Source: Toxonevra muliebris (Eukaryota; Arthropoda; Insecta; Diptera; Pallopteridae). From it: a stretch of DNA of 64,000 nucleotides. The stretch lies in contig OY829326.1 of the NCBI GenBank assembly GCA_963691655.1, forward strand, positions 94,667,235-94,731,234, in the 5' to 3' direction. Below the pieces are notes generated by a model, which was not told the DNA's origin, searched no databases, and saw nothing but the letters and a program-made list of their open reading frames with translations. Position numbers and translations under genes: made by a program. Of this stretch, positions 39,113 through 62,239 are shown one piece after another. Each line of letters begins with the position of its first letter. Position 1 is the first letter of the stretch.

Positions 39113-41059
39113 ATGAGTGCAATAGTGGGCGCTGCAACTGCTATCGGTGGTGCGGTAACCGCTGCGACCAGCACTAGCTGGTTCATTCCGATGTTGGTCG
39201 CTGCCATAGCATATTTCCAGTATGAGGAAATAATGGATCCCGAATCAAGACCTGAAGATTTGCCAACCGATGAAATACGCGACCATTATGATTTTATAGT
39301 GATAGGTGCCGGATCAGCGGGCGCCGTCGTAGCCAATCGTCTGACCGAGGTTGAAAATTGGAATGTACTTCTGCTAGAGGCAGGTGGAGATGAGACTGAG
39401 ATATCTGATGTTCCATTGATGGCTGGTTACCTGCAATTGAGTAAAATGGATTGGAAATACAAAACTGAACCGACAGGCAAATCATGCTTGGGTGAGTGCT
39501 TAGACTTTTCAATTATTTGAATAAACTTGATTTCAATTCCTTCTTTCTCACTATTTTCAGCTATGAATAATGGACGTTGCAATTGGCCACGTGGCAAAGT
39601 GCTCGGCGGTTCGAGCGTACTCAACTATATGCTTTATTTACGTGGTAGTAAAATCGATTACGACAATTGGGAGGCCGCGGGCAATCCGGGCTGGAGCTAT
39701 CGTGATGCTTTGTATTATTTCAAGAAGTCCGAAGACAATACCAATCCATATTTGGCCAGCACACCGTATCATTCAACAGGCGGGTATTTGACTGTTGGTG
39801 AAGCTCCATATCACACGCCGTTGGCGGCAAGTTTTGTTGAGGCTGGCGTTGAATTGGGCTATGAGAATCGTGATTTGAATGGAGAGAAACAGGCTGGCTT
39901 TATGATTGCTCAAGGCACAACAAGACGTGGCAGTCGCTGCAGTACTGCGAAGGCTTTCCTTAGGCCAGCGCGTTTGCGTTCTAATTTACACATTTCAATG
40001 CATTCGCATGTCACACGCATCATGATCGATCCAGTGACAAAGTTGGCCTTTGGTGTTGAATTTGTGAAAGATCAAAAGTTGTATCATGTGCGTGTCACCA
40101 AAGAGGTGATTCTGTCGGGTGGCTCGGTGAATTCACCACAGCTATTAATGCTATCTGGGATAGGACCACGGAAAGAACTGGCCAAACATCGCATACCCGT
40201 GATCAAGGAGTTGAATGTGGGCGAAAATCTGCAGGATCATATTGGTTTAGGTGGACTCACCTTCCTTGTCAATCAGCCTGTTTCCATAGTGGAGAGCCGC
40301 TTTCATTCAATGTCCACCGTGTTACAGTATGCGGTTTTCGGTCAAGGCCCGCTCACTATACTTGGAGGAGTTGAGGGTCTCGCCTTCGTGAATACAAAAT
40401 ATGCAAATAATACAATCGATTGGCCAGATATCGAGTTTCATTTTGTTTCGGGCTCGACAAATTCAGATGGTGGCTCTCAACTAAGAAAAGCGCATGGTCT
40501 CACGGATCCTTTTTACCATACAGTCTTCGAGAAAATCAATAATCGTGATGCGTGGAGTATAATTCCTATGTTGTTACGTCCACGCAGCATTGGATCTATT
40601 AAACTGAGAAGCAATAATCCATTTGATTATCCTTTCATAATGCCCAACTACTTAGCAGATGATTTTGATACGAAAACGCTTGTTGAAGGTGTGAAAATCG
40701 CTGTTGCATTATCTCGCACTAATGCAATGCAACGTTTCGGTTCACGTTTATCGGCGGTCAAATGGCCTGGCTGTCAACATCTACAAATGTTTACCGATCC
40801 ATATTGGGAATGTATGATACGTCAGTATACAGTGACCATCTATCATCCGGTGGGCACTTGTAAAATGGGCCCCTACTGGGACCCGGAGGCTGTTGTGGAT
40901 CCACAATTGCGTGTTTATGGTATACGCGGCTTGAGAGTTATCGATGCGAGCATAATGCCGAAATTGGTTAGCGCCAATACAAATGCCCCTGTGATAATGA
41001 TTGCAGAGAAGGGTTCTGATATGATCAAGGAATTTTGGATAAAGAATACGATTATTTAG
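39113..41059 (+). CDS. GMC oxidoreductase A (two exons, 625 aa)
   Basis: The coding sequence joins 39113-39491 and 39561-41059; the 69-base intron has donor GTGAGT and acceptor TTTTCAG and splits an alanine codon (SCL|A). It encodes an FAD-dependent GMC-family dehydrogenase/oxidase. Residues 22-35 are hydrophobic and may be a signal anchor. GAGSAG at 65-70 is the ADP-binding loop, followed by [10 protein letters not shown]. Residues from [12 protein letters not shown] match GMC signature 1, and [15 protein letters not shown] matches signature 2. His555 in [11 protein letters not shown] and Asn601 in NTNAP are the expected active-site pair. The length is normal for insect GMC proteins of this cluster. 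The ATG is the first in frame, just after a purine-rich leader. An acceptor-like TTTATTTGCAG ending at 39041 suggests a spliced 5' leader. The substrate is unknown; relatives act on sugars, ecdysteroids or other alcohols. I cannot name the exact fly orthologue. Confidence 0.93.
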
Positions 41060-41261
41060 CTTTAAGATTAGGATGGGGTTTTCTATAGCATAGTTTTGTA
41101 TTCTAAGCGACATATGGTAGAGTTAATTGAACTTTTGAAATCTTTCAGGATATTTCAAAAGAAATTTCCTAAGTGTGCCTGTAAATTAATTTATTTGTTT
41201 ATTTCAATTTGAAAGCTTCAAATTACATTAAATGTATGTAAATAGTAAATAAGTTATTTTT

Positions 41262-41267
41262 AATAAA
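41262..41267 (+). terminator. Polyadenylation signal, GMC gene A
   Basis: AATAAA lies about 200 bases after the stop codon of gene A in an AT-rich tail. Confidence 0.5.
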
Positions 41268-41654
41268 ATATTTATGTAAGTTATTAAAAAACAACACAAA
41301 ATCGATTAAGCATGCATGCCCAACAATAAGTAATAAATCGAATGAATATTCGAGGCAAAATCGTGTTGTTTTTCTAGTTGATATATAGATGTTCAGATCT
41401 TGTCCACAGGTATTTGCGAACAAACTTTTTTTAACTTCCAGTATACTTTATGATCTTTTTAAGCAAGAGTATTTGATTATGGATTCGATAGAAAAAAAAG
41501 AAGCTACATGTATATGCAACTGAATATTCCGCAAAATTCTAACTAAAATCATTTAAAATTATATTAAAAACTAAGATACTGTGATGTAGGTAGGTGGAGT
41601 CATTGAAACTCAAAATTAAGCTAAACCCAAAAATTTTGAGTGAAACATATGTAC

Positions 41655-42300
41655 AATAAGAGTTTTCCCTTCTTAATTTGAATGGTCAAACACTTGCTCT
41701 TTTACATAATCCCTGGCATTTTGAGGTCAAACAAGATAATAAGCGAGACAGAGACCATCGTGGGAGCGGAGCTAAACCAATTGATTTTCTAAACTAAAGG
41801 AACGATACAATTTTTATGAGCTACTTATGTTTCTTTAATGGCAAAGACCGATTTTTGAAGAAGTTTCTGACTTATGATACGACGGTTGTTTTAGATGTTA
41901 GTTTTATTGATTCTTATGCTCATAACAAAGATTTTCCCCTCCTTATACTATATGGTTAACCTCTCATTAGGGTAGAGCTGGGGCAACTGTCTGTCTGAAA
42001 CCAAAGGGAGGATGTGAGCTACCTGTGTTTCTGCAATGATAATGGCAAATCTACGTGCACATCTGTCTGGTTTTTGAAGCACCCACTGACTAAGATACGA
42101 TCCTGATTTTGTAGGTTCTCTTTTTCATTGCGGAGACATCGATATTTTCTAGACATGGCGAAAATGTGCTTTGTGTTGACTAGCACGAAATTTCTTGATC
42201 TGAGATGGGTATTGATTCAAAAAAAGAAGTCTCGGACTTTCCGATCTTCAAATTGAATGGTCAAATCTTAGTTCTTTCACAGAATCTCAAGCACCTTAGG
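41655..42300. repeat. Degenerate duplicated blocks between genes A and B
   Basis: Blocks such as GAATGGTCAAAC (41680) and GAATGGTCAAAT (42256), and GAGCTACTTATGTTTCT (41818) and GAGCTACCTGTGTTTCT (42016), recur with drifted spacing. It may be an old tandem duplication or element; no coding is seen. Confidence 0.4.
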
Positions 42301-43096
42301 ATTATAATAGACACAAAACAAAAAATTAGTCGTGTTCAGTTTCTCTATACCTAGTCACCCTGTTCATTCGAATTATGTACAATTTTTGGTTCAGTGTATA
42401 TTTTTAGTCTTTTCACTACCAGATTGCTCGTTAGAAGCAATTAAATTTACGAAAAAAGAAAATAAAGGGAGATTATAATGGAGTGGGGAAATAGAGGGGT
42501 TTGTGATTTTCTTAAAAAATACCGAAATTGTGTCTTGATAAGCGATTTTAAATGAGTTTTAAAAATATAAATGAAAAATTCATAAGCCTCAGTGTCGCCT
42601 CTCCATCATCACTTATTTTTTTTTACTGTTCGTAAATCTAACGCGTCGCACCATCTGGTACTGGAAAAATTCCTAAAATTATTGCCAAAAAATTTAGCAC
42701 TTTATTTCCTTATTTAAAATAAGCTAAAATTTACAATGAATCGACAATTCTTTCTATTTTCTTTATTAATTTTTAAACTTTTTAAACTCAGCCTTAGGAC
42801 AACGTAGAAAAATTGTGAATGCGGGATTGCTCAGCAGAACTTCCTCTTTCAGAATCCGAAATAAAAACTTGTCAAAAAAAAATGTGTCGCACAGTGTTAT
42901 TTCGATGACTAAAAACTATCAACCTGTCTGGTTTCTGAATCAGACGATTCAACACTTAACACTACGAGCTGAAATTATTCCATAAGTTAAATTACGCTGA
43001 CTGCACTGGTTAGCGTTCGTCGAGTATATGAATGCAAAACAACAACAAAAATGAAATTGCAACCCAATATTATAGAATTTAGACAACGCCTGAAAT

Positions 43097-48443
<5,347 letters not shown>

Positions 48444-48505
48444 TGACATCCATAGGTCACCGAATATGTTTGTCTGATATCTAATATAAAAATATTTTTC
48501 AAAAA

Positions 48506-48511
48506 AATAAA
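48506..48511 (+). terminator. Polyadenylation signal, GMC gene B
   Basis: AATAAA lies about 60 bases after the stop codon of gene B and is followed by a T/G-containing stretch. Confidence 0.55.
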
Positions 48512-48679
48512 GTTTGACAATCTATGTGCAAATATGAAGGTTTAATAATTAATTGGTTTTTGCAAATTTAAGGGGAGGTCACCGTCGAGAGACATGAAAA
48601 ATGCATGGACTTCGGGATTTTTTATTTTTATATAAAATACATACTTTCAGAAATAAGTTTTAAGGTATTTTATTCTTCT

Positions 48680-49125
48680 ATCAATGGAGAGTAAAATCCA
48701 ATTTTATTTAAAAAAATTTAAGGAAAATGACTGTGGTAACTGGAGAGGAATTACATTTCTTAATACGATCTACAAAATAATAGCGACAATAATCTTAGGC
48801 AGACTACAAAAAATCAAGAAGACTATACCCGACGAACAAACAGGGTTTCGCGCTTACAGAAATGAACACATCACAATCAAAGGTCAGCCTCTTAATTACG
48901 TGGATTAATTCTGCGATCTAGGCAACATGATGACCACAGACGTTGGAGCAGAGAAGAATGTCAACAACATACTCAGAACTGCGTTTGAAAGATTACAGCC
49001 AATATAGAGAAGTTTCCAGAGGAACAAAAATCCCAATATTCAACGCATGTGTACAGTCAACGCTAACATATGGAAGTGAAACCTGGTTAACTTCAAACAA
49101 CATCACACAGAATCCACAAACCCCA
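48680..49125 (+). mobile_element. LINE reverse-transcriptase remnant
   Basis: Reads CGNWRGITFLNTIYKIIATI and LQKIKKTIPDEQTGFR, the N-terminal blocks of a non-LTR RT. After an internal deletion it continues as GNMMTTDVGAEKNVNNILRT and NACVQSTLTYGSETWLTS, blocks from far downstream in the protein. The palm with YxDD is missing. It lies just after the end of GMC gene B. Confidence 0.8.
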
Positions 49126-49129
49126 ATTT

Positions 49130-49915
49130 CTTTTTTGTTTTAGCGGAACAAAAAAATATTTATAAATCAATTTTTGACGGAATCGAGAACTGAATTTCCT
49201 TTTAATTGCGCAGAGATTTATGTGAATTGCTTCATCCGTTGAATCTGTAGAGCGCCCCGCGCGTTGGAAAATACTTCCAGGAAAACGCATTTAAAATTTA
49301 ACGTAAAAAAGAATGCAACCAATGGACGGATTCGCTCAACAGCCTGTAAATTACATATAAAATATTTTAAATATGAAAATAATCTTTCACCTACGTGTTC
49401 TAAATATTTATAGAATGCAGATTAAATAAAAAACGAAAAAAATGAATTTTTCGTCGTCATGAACGGTAACTTCCCCCTAAGGAATTGAGCTGTGAAATCA
49501 AAAACATGACTGTATTTGTATTTGTTCCCAAAAGCTTCAACTGCTACAATAGAATTTTTGATAGTTAACCTTGAACACAAATCAGACCCGATTGCGTGGT
49601 TTCTGGTGCATTGAACTTCTTATATAATTTAGCAAAGAGTGGTAATACTGTAATTAATTAAAAACTTAAATACTGCTGATCAGATTCACTCACTCACTCC
49701 AATTTCAAAAAAAAGGGGTCAATATTACGTACGTATGGGAGAGTATATTGCAATGTCAGTGAATTTATAAAATCCACATAATTTTTTTTATGCTTTAATA
49801 AAGTTCGAAAAGAAAACGTTTAAGCAGTTCAGCGAATGCCTCAGTCGTGAATCGGTGTTCTCTAAAAGTGGAAAAATATCGTGCAAGAAAAACAAAGTAA
49901 TAAAAAAAAATTACC
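49130..49915 (+). other. Upstream region of GMC gene C
   Basis: Follows the LINE remnant. No reading frame is supported; an initiator-like TCAGTC is at 49841. Confidence 0.45.
49841..49846 (+). promoter_or_regulatory. Candidate initiator of GMC gene C
   Basis: TCAGTC matches the arthropod initiator and lies 75 bases before the ATG of gene C. No TATA box is at the right distance; TATAAAA at 49766 is too far upstream. The +28 element is a weak match. Confidence 0.35.
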
Positions 49916-51936
<2,021 letters not shown>

Positions 51937-53933
51937 TTTATGCACGCCAAAGTTAAAGAGCAAAGGACAAAATTCAATTTGATACTTGTTTGTAAATATT
52001 TGTTGTTGTAATGTAGAATTATTATTTAGGTTAACGTTGTGTGCATACATATTTTTTGTATTAACGATGTGAATTAATTTGTTTGTTTTTTGTAATTAAA
52101 AATATGCAAAATCATTAAAATTGGAGAAGTTGTTAAAATGTGCAAAATATTTATTGTGTATAATGTTCAGGCAATAAGAGTAGCTGCATATTTAATTTGT
52201 TTTTTTTTTTTATGTTTTTATGATATAATATGACTTGAGAATTAGGTGACTAATGGTTAGTTAACTTAAAGAAAACTGGGCCATTATTACTGCTGAATTG
52301 AGTTTGGGTATCGGACAAGAGAAAATAATCGTTCCTCTACTACACTTCAAATCAGTTTGGGTCTTAGCAATCTGGGGAGCTTTTCTTTGAGAGTACACAA
52401 TAGCAGACATTTTCAGAGCGGGGAAACTACTAGTGGAGATTTGATACAAGTAAATACTCGATAATTTTCATTCGATTCAAGTACTTTTTTACTCGATATC
52501 ATACCATAAGTATTTTACTTGGTATCGGCAAAAAGGGTCAGTATCGGATACTCGATACTTTTGGAAAACGTTTTATGGAAGAAGCCCATTAAATTTTTAA
52601 AACTGGAATACTGCAATACAATATTGAATATTGTGAGTCGTTTTACAATATTTTACAGCAAAAAATAATTTATTTCAAAATGATATTGCAATATTTTCAT
52701 ATCAGAATTCTCTTACTGTACAATTATTCAATATGCATATTCAAAATATTTCAGTTCATATTGCAAAACTCGAATGTTGTGAAATTATTGCAGTACAGTA
52801 TTGAAGTTCTAAAAAATATCGTCAAACATGTATATAGAAAATTTATTTATTTAAGAAAAATTGACTTTTAGTCTTTTTATTACATCATCATAATAAATTG
52901 AATTAATTTTAAGGCTTAAAAATTATGTGTCTGCAAACACTCACAGTAGAAGTGAAACTATGTTGTTTATTAGAAAATTGTTAGAAAATATTTATAAAAC
53001 ATTCTGTTAAAGTTTTTGCAGCCCTCTTCTCCCTATTTTGTTATTGCATTTCCTCTGTTGATACTCTCACTTATCGGCACAAACACGACTTAGTATACGT
53101 ATATAACACACGAAAAAGGAAAGTTCAGTTATATGCAATTAAGCCGAGACTTCTATATCGACTCTCTCTCACTAAAGCACATTCGATAAAACTTTGAGAA
53201 GTTGTCTCTCTGCTTGATTGTATATAGCCAAATAACATGCATAACTTCGTTTCTTACTGGTTTTGTTAGAGTGCAACAAAAATGCGATTTTTCACGTGAG
53301 CGTTGTTTTGTCTCTTTCTCTTTCTATTTTTGAAAGCTTTTTTTCTGTTGATACTCTCTAAATTTATCGGCACAAGCAAGACGTATCACCATATCACTTC
53401 GTTCGCTAAACACTTACAACAGCATAACTTCGTTTCTTATTAGTTTCGTATGAGTTCAACAACAACGCGATTTCCGTTGTAATATTTTCGATTTGCCCTC
53501 GCTGAAGAAGTTTCACATCAAAAAAAAATAAAGAGAAGAAAAATAAACTAATTACTTAAGAATTATCTAGCGATTTGTATCTAAACAAAATAAATACACA
53601 GTGCAACAAAATTTCAATTTTTGCCTTAGTTCTCAAGGGCCCAACTCAAATTTCGGCAATGAAAATTTTCTTCGACAATAGTATGCTAGATTTCTGAGCG
53701 GTTTTTCCTATTTGGGTATTTTTGGGAAATGAGAGCATAAAACATCGTTTTTGAGGGGAGTGTCTAAGGATAGAGGAAGGGCGTCATTACAAAAATGTTG
53801 TTTGTTAGATGAACAAATTTGCTTAAAACGTAAATTTTGTATCTATTCAGATAAGTAAATCCTAGAAGATCAGATTGTGTGAGACCTAGACGTAATGGAG
53901 AAAAACTAACTTCAGATTTATAACACTGTGCAA
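51937..53933. other. Spacer after gene C
   Basis: Contains the gene C tail, then CGATACTT-rich DNA (52455-52570, recurring at 54430-54540) that looks like remains of one element split by later insertions, and a CACAGTGCAACA motif at 53597. No gene seen. Confidence 0.4.
52095..52100 (+). terminator. Possible polyadenylation signal, GMC gene C
   Basis: ATTAAA, the common variant, lies about 160 bases after the stop codon of gene C. No AATAAA is nearer. Confidence 0.3.
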
Positions 53934-54348
53934 CAATTTTAGGGCCATGGAATTTAACGGAAAAGCGACCAACACAGGTCGGTGGTACTGGTTCAGAGTA
54001 ACAAAACTCTAAGAGGGTTTGAAAAAGTTAGCTCGCTTTTAAATGTTATAGCCTTTCAAAGTTCAACTGTTTTAGTATATTTTTCATTTCTATTTTCTGT
54101 TTATAATAAAAATTAAATTTTGAAAACCCAAACATTATTAAATTCTATTCTTATTCCGCTGAAGAAAGCAGTAGAAAATTAGCACTTTATTTTTAAAAAA
54201 TAAGCTGCAAGAGGCAAACTGAATGCCTATAACTTTTAAAAGCGAGTTTTGCAAACTTTGCAAAACCCTTTCAGGGTTTTGTTACTCTGGACCAGTACTA
54301 TCGACCAGTGTTGGCCGATTCTCCGTTAGAAAAATGTGTTGCACAGTG
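53934..54348. mobile_element. Foldback MITE with CACTGTGCAACA ends
   Basis: TAA on both sides flanks ends CACTGTGCAACA and its exact inverse. The arms continue as inverted copies for over 110 bases (shared CAGAGTAACAAAAC and TACTGGT at about 53987-54010 and 54281-54299, and AGCTCGCTTTTAA with AACTCGCTTTTAA). A TAA duplication suits the PIF/Harbinger superfamily, but the family is not certain. Noncoding. Confidence 0.65.
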
Positions 54349-54574
54349 TAATCAACGCTCACAGATTACTCTAAAACTTTTAATGAGGTACTAGAAACAA
54401 ATTTCGTTTTGAGTAGTGTGTTTTGTTTCTTTAAACGAGTATTCGATACAAGTACATGCTCGATACTTTTTTCCGATCTTCTCGGTGTCATCGATACGTT
54501 TGTTCAATGCAAGTAATAAGAAAAAGTATCGTTAGTATGTGGGTAATGAATCAACACTAGAATCTACTGTCTGC

Positions 54575-55225
54575 TTAATATTATGTTTATCAACATCGAA
54601 GAACCTTTCGATAGAGTAAGCCATGAATGCATCTGGAAAGCTTTGTCAGCTAGAAGGACTCCTGCAAAAATTGTTGCAATCATAAAGGAGTCTTATAATA
54701 AGGCTCATTGCTTCGTTCTTCATAATGGTCAAATTATTTTTCCATTTGAGGTATACCAAGGCCAGGGATGCCAACTCATTGCTTTTTTCTCTCCGATGGT
54801 CATCGAGAAATTTCCCGATTTTTGATTAAATTCCCTATACCGCCATCATTTCATATTAATATAGCACGGCACGGGCTTTCCATATAAACATTTTATACAA
54901 ACAAAAAATACCCTTTAGGTATGCTTAAAATTGTTTTCGGTGAGCCTTATTTTGAGAAAAGATAAAGATTTTAAGAACCAAAAATGTAAAATATGGCATT
55001 TTACTATGTCATATTCCCTGTTAAAGAGAGAAAAAGAGAGAATTTCTCATATGAAATCTGCTAAAATGCTGGCAAATTCGATTGAATTTGACATAGCCAG
55101 GCATAAGTGGCTCAAAGAAACAAAATGAAATTTAATGAAGGCCTTTTGAAATACTTATTCAACTAAACTATACTGATGACATCTGCTTCCTCTCAAGTAC
55201 CAGTAGCAAATTTACCAAGATAGAA
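54575..55225 (+). mobile_element. LINE RT palm remnant with an interruption
   Basis: 54583-54770 reads FDRVSHECIWKALSARRTPA, then IKESYNKAHCFVLHNGQ and QGQGC, the RT palm. About 370 bases of unrelated DNA follow. At about 55165-55225, YTDDICFLSSTSSKFTKIEK resumes, where YTDD stands for the catalytic YADD. Inactive. Confidence 0.75.
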
Positions 55226-55445
55226 AAATTGTGTGTGAACATTTTTCCTCAGTTTCTTATGCAACTTTGTTTGCCTTTTTACGTATTAATGCAACCCTGT
55301 TGAGTACTTCTTTTCAATGTATTTATATAAAATCATTTAATTCAAAACCAATTATAATTTCAAAATGTTTTTCTACATTTGCATTCGTATGATTTACTAA
55401 AAACTACTAAAAACGTACGGGAATCGCGCAAGCGAAAATGGCGGC

Positions 55446-55630
55446 AGAGAGTCAAGGAGGAAGAGAGGGAGAGCGAGAAGGAAGGAAAGAGAGAGAGAGA
55501 GAGAGAAAAAAAATACATAGGGAAAGAAAGAAGGAAAAAAGAGAGAGAGGCAAAGACAGAATGAAAAAGATGCAAAAATAAAGAGAGAAAAATTGAATGA
55601 AAGATAACAAGAGAGAAAGAGAAAGAGAGC
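55446..55630. repeat. Polypurine GA-rich tract
   Basis: About 185 bases of almost pure A and G on this strand with many GAGAG runs, including a GA run at 55489-55505. It could bind GAGA factor or form triplex DNA; it lies upstream of the small secreted gene and gene D. Function is inference. Confidence 0.7.
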
Positions 55631-57723
55631 ATCAATCAAGCAAGCCAAACGTTGTACGAATTATTTTATTTTGGTAGAAAATATTACGTATAAAATTATG
55701 TAAAATGTACATAAAAAATAAACAAACTTCACAAAATAAATTAGGCACTTCACATTACCTATTATGTAAAAGAACATAATACATAACGGAACATAACGCA
55801 CGGTGTGCCTGAAGTAACTATGTGTGTAAAACTAAATCAGAAGCTCTTACACGCGAAGTTTCTTCCGGAGAATATTTTGACATATTAACAACGATGACGC
55901 TCGAATTTAGGTATGGCTGTAAGTAGAACCGCAGTAAGAAAACATACAGGGCCGAAAGTACTTTCAAGATGAAAAATGGCGGAAAAAGGTACTAATATGG
56001 AAATAAGTGAATAATGGTGCGTACTCACTTTTCTTTCGGCAGGTATTCCGACTAAATTATGATGACCTTGTATAGTAATGCTAAGCAAAAAATAATATGT
56101 GAACATAACTGTAACACTCTTCATCTCGTACTTTTTTTTTGTCACAAAAAAATTAAGTACAATGATCTATAAAAATTTTCTTAATTTCACTGATATCATA
56201 CACAGATATCAATGAGCGCCCATGATCAATGATGCTTTTTATCACGGAATAGATTTAGTAGTTATGACATTCAACAAATCCCAGTAGTAACATAAACCAG
56301 TCGAAAACTAAGGATGTGAATTTAAAAACGTTCGAGAGAACACTCTTCTATGACATTGGTTAAAATTATTCTAAACTCAGCATCACTTGATAGGTAGGCA
56401 GACTTAGAAGAATATTTCTATGTGAAAAAAAACTTGATTGGTGAGCTAAGAGTAATTCGTATATTACACTAGTTTACAGCAATTCTGATCTATAGCAATT
56501 GATAGTCGTGTCCTATGCAAAACGCGCACTGAATCGTAAAATGTATTCAAAAATTTAAAGTAGAACAGTTTTCGAGATATCGCTAAATTTCTATACTTTT
56601 AGTTCTGAAAAAACGTGTTTTTACTTAATTGTCAATATCTTGGGTTTTTGTAAGTCAATTTTAAAGAACTTTATACTATATTAAAAGTAATTTAATTTCA
56701 TATTGCTAACACAACATTTTCCAATCAGATTTTTGGTTTAGGAATTGCTTATGAGTTTCTATACGATTTTGAATAATTTTTTGAAAAATTTGAAATTTTT
56801 TTTTGTTTTACAATGAATTACAAAAAGAAAAAATATTTGGCTCATTTTTTTTTTATTTGGTGAAAAATAATGGTCTGGAACTTAAAAACATTTGAGTAAA
56901 AATATAGAAATTCGATTTATAAAAAAAATAATGAATACAAAACTGAAAATTTTCATACTGCTTTTTAACGTATTACCGAATTTAAATGCTTCTTTTAAAA
57001 TTAATAAACTAGTGTTATCAACGTATTTACACCAAACGAACGTGCCAAAGAATCTTCGCTCTTTCAGCTGGTGTAAACGATTCACAACCACAGCAGTCGT
57101 GCATTCAATCAAAAACAATCGCACTCCGTTCGATCAGCCCGGACACAGATACCTTCGGTCGTACGGGTGGTGTAAATTGTATTTTATAAAATAAAATTCA
57201 TTATCAATAAAGAAAAAAAAGAAAAAAATGCGGTGTCTCTCAATCTGGAATGTTAAAAAAAGAAAAGAATCAGGAAAATCGATATACAAGAACATGTAAA
57301 AAAAGTTTGCCTTCGAATTGTGACTAATCGTTTGGGTGAATATGTATGAATGGTGAACGTAACAACACTCGAATAAGAATTTTATAATTAGAATCAATTG
57401 AAAAAGTATTGCTATTTTTGTAATTATAAATATTTATGAGTAACAATTGAAATAATTCAATGCAAAAATAAAAAATATGTAAGATCAAATCAGTTGCGGC
57501 AAGTGTTAAGATGAAAAAACAATACAAGTAATACCAGTTTTCCCAAAGCGATGCAGAGTGTTATTTCACAAAATCATTATGCGAATCAAATTATGAATGC
57601 AACACTTGAAACACGCGCTCGCGCATGCCTCTCGAGATTAAATCGATCGCAACGAATTATAACAAAATACTTTAGCCAGTATCAATCTGAACGTGCAACA
57701 TACAACAAACAAAACGAAAAATA
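55631..57723. other. Spacer before the small secreted gene
   Basis: Short open frames only. A TTTACACCA / TGGTGTAAA motif occurs at 57027, 57071 and 57169, giving local dyad symmetry. No supported gene. Confidence 0.4.
57658..57664 (+). promoter_or_regulatory. Candidate TATA-like element of the small secreted gene
   Basis: TATAACA is 26 bases before an initiator-like ATCAATC and 66 bases before the ATG at 57724. The spacing is slightly short. Weak evidence. Confidence 0.25.
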
Positions 57724-58225
57724 ATGTTTTCTTCGTCGACGTTGTCGCTCCGCGTAATTGTCGCAATATTTTCTTTGTTTTTCATTGTTATGGCGTTAAA
57801 TCTAGTAGCAGCGCAGCAGACTGATGGTGCTAATGGTGCAGGTAATAATTTTGTAATACGCGTTTCGGAATTTCCCGATTTCAATTTTGGTAATTTTAAT
57901 TTTGATGAATTCGCTGCAGCAGACGAAGGAATTGTCGATAGTAATCCCGTAATTCCAGCAGCAGATGCAGTGCTCGATGGTAATATTTTACATGATTATG
58001 TATTTCGATGCTTTCGGTCACTTGGATCTTACGCAAGATATAAAGTGACTTGAAGCTGAGCTACATAATCCCAGTTGCATTACCTTTAGCTCAAGTATAA
58101 AATCTCAATTTACAGACGTTGACTTGTTGCAACGGAATAATCTAATTGCAGCCGCTGCAGTTGCTGAATCTGCGGCGCCGGCACAACGCATTAAGACGTT
58201 AATGAACAGTGGTTTAAGACGTTGA
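57724..58225 (+). CDS. Small secreted protein of unknown function (two exons, 121 aa)
   Basis: I do not recognise this gene. The ATG at 57724 opens a clear signal peptide: a short Ser-rich and basic start, a core RVIVAIFSLFFIVMALN, and likely cleavage after LVAA. Read unspliced, the frame stops at 58053. A donor GTAATA at 57980 and an acceptor TTTACAG ending at 58115 give a better model (57724-57979 joined to 58116-58225), splitting an Asp codon. The mature part is acidic in the middle (EFPDFNFGNFNFDEFAAADE). The second exon adds VDLLQRNNLIAAAAVAESAA and a basic tail QRIKTLMNSGLRR. There are no cysteines in the mature part. AATAAA at 58331 follows. A signal peptide, an acidic middle and a basic C-terminus look like a small precursor protein, but that is inference. 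It sits between GMC genes C and D on their strand. Confidence 0.65.
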
Positions 58226-58330
58226 TCTGTTCGTGCTTCTTTGCCATTGCACAGTGGGCATTAGTCAAATGGGTGTGTCTCAGTGGTTGTTATTTTTAAA
58301 CAAATTGTTGTAATTTTAATTTTATATCCA

Positions 58331-58336
58331 AATAAA
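58331..58336 (+). terminator. Polyadenylation signal, small secreted gene
   Basis: AATAAA lies 106 bases after the spliced stop codon at 58223-58225. It supports the two-exon model, but AT-rich DNA gives such signals by chance. Confidence 0.45.
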
Positions 58337-58339
58337 AAA

Positions 58340-62075
<3,736 letters not shown>

Positions 62076-62239
62076 ATTGAATCAAAATATTGAAAAAAAA
62101 AAGTTATTTAAATTCATGTAATTTACAGTATTAGGTACCTCTTTTACTATTTCAAGGTTAAATATTCATTAGAGAAATTTTTACGAATTTGAAAGGTTTT
62201 TTTTTCGAGGCGATCTAATTAACGACTGTTTCCAACTCG

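Noticed and set aside
55885..56145. 86-codon minus-strand frame
   Set aside because: No recognisable domain; I tested it as a flotillin first exon and it does not match.
57980..58053. Unspliced C-terminus of the small secreted protein
   Set aside because: Splicing at 57979/58116 gives a longer, compositionally consistent product with good splice sites.
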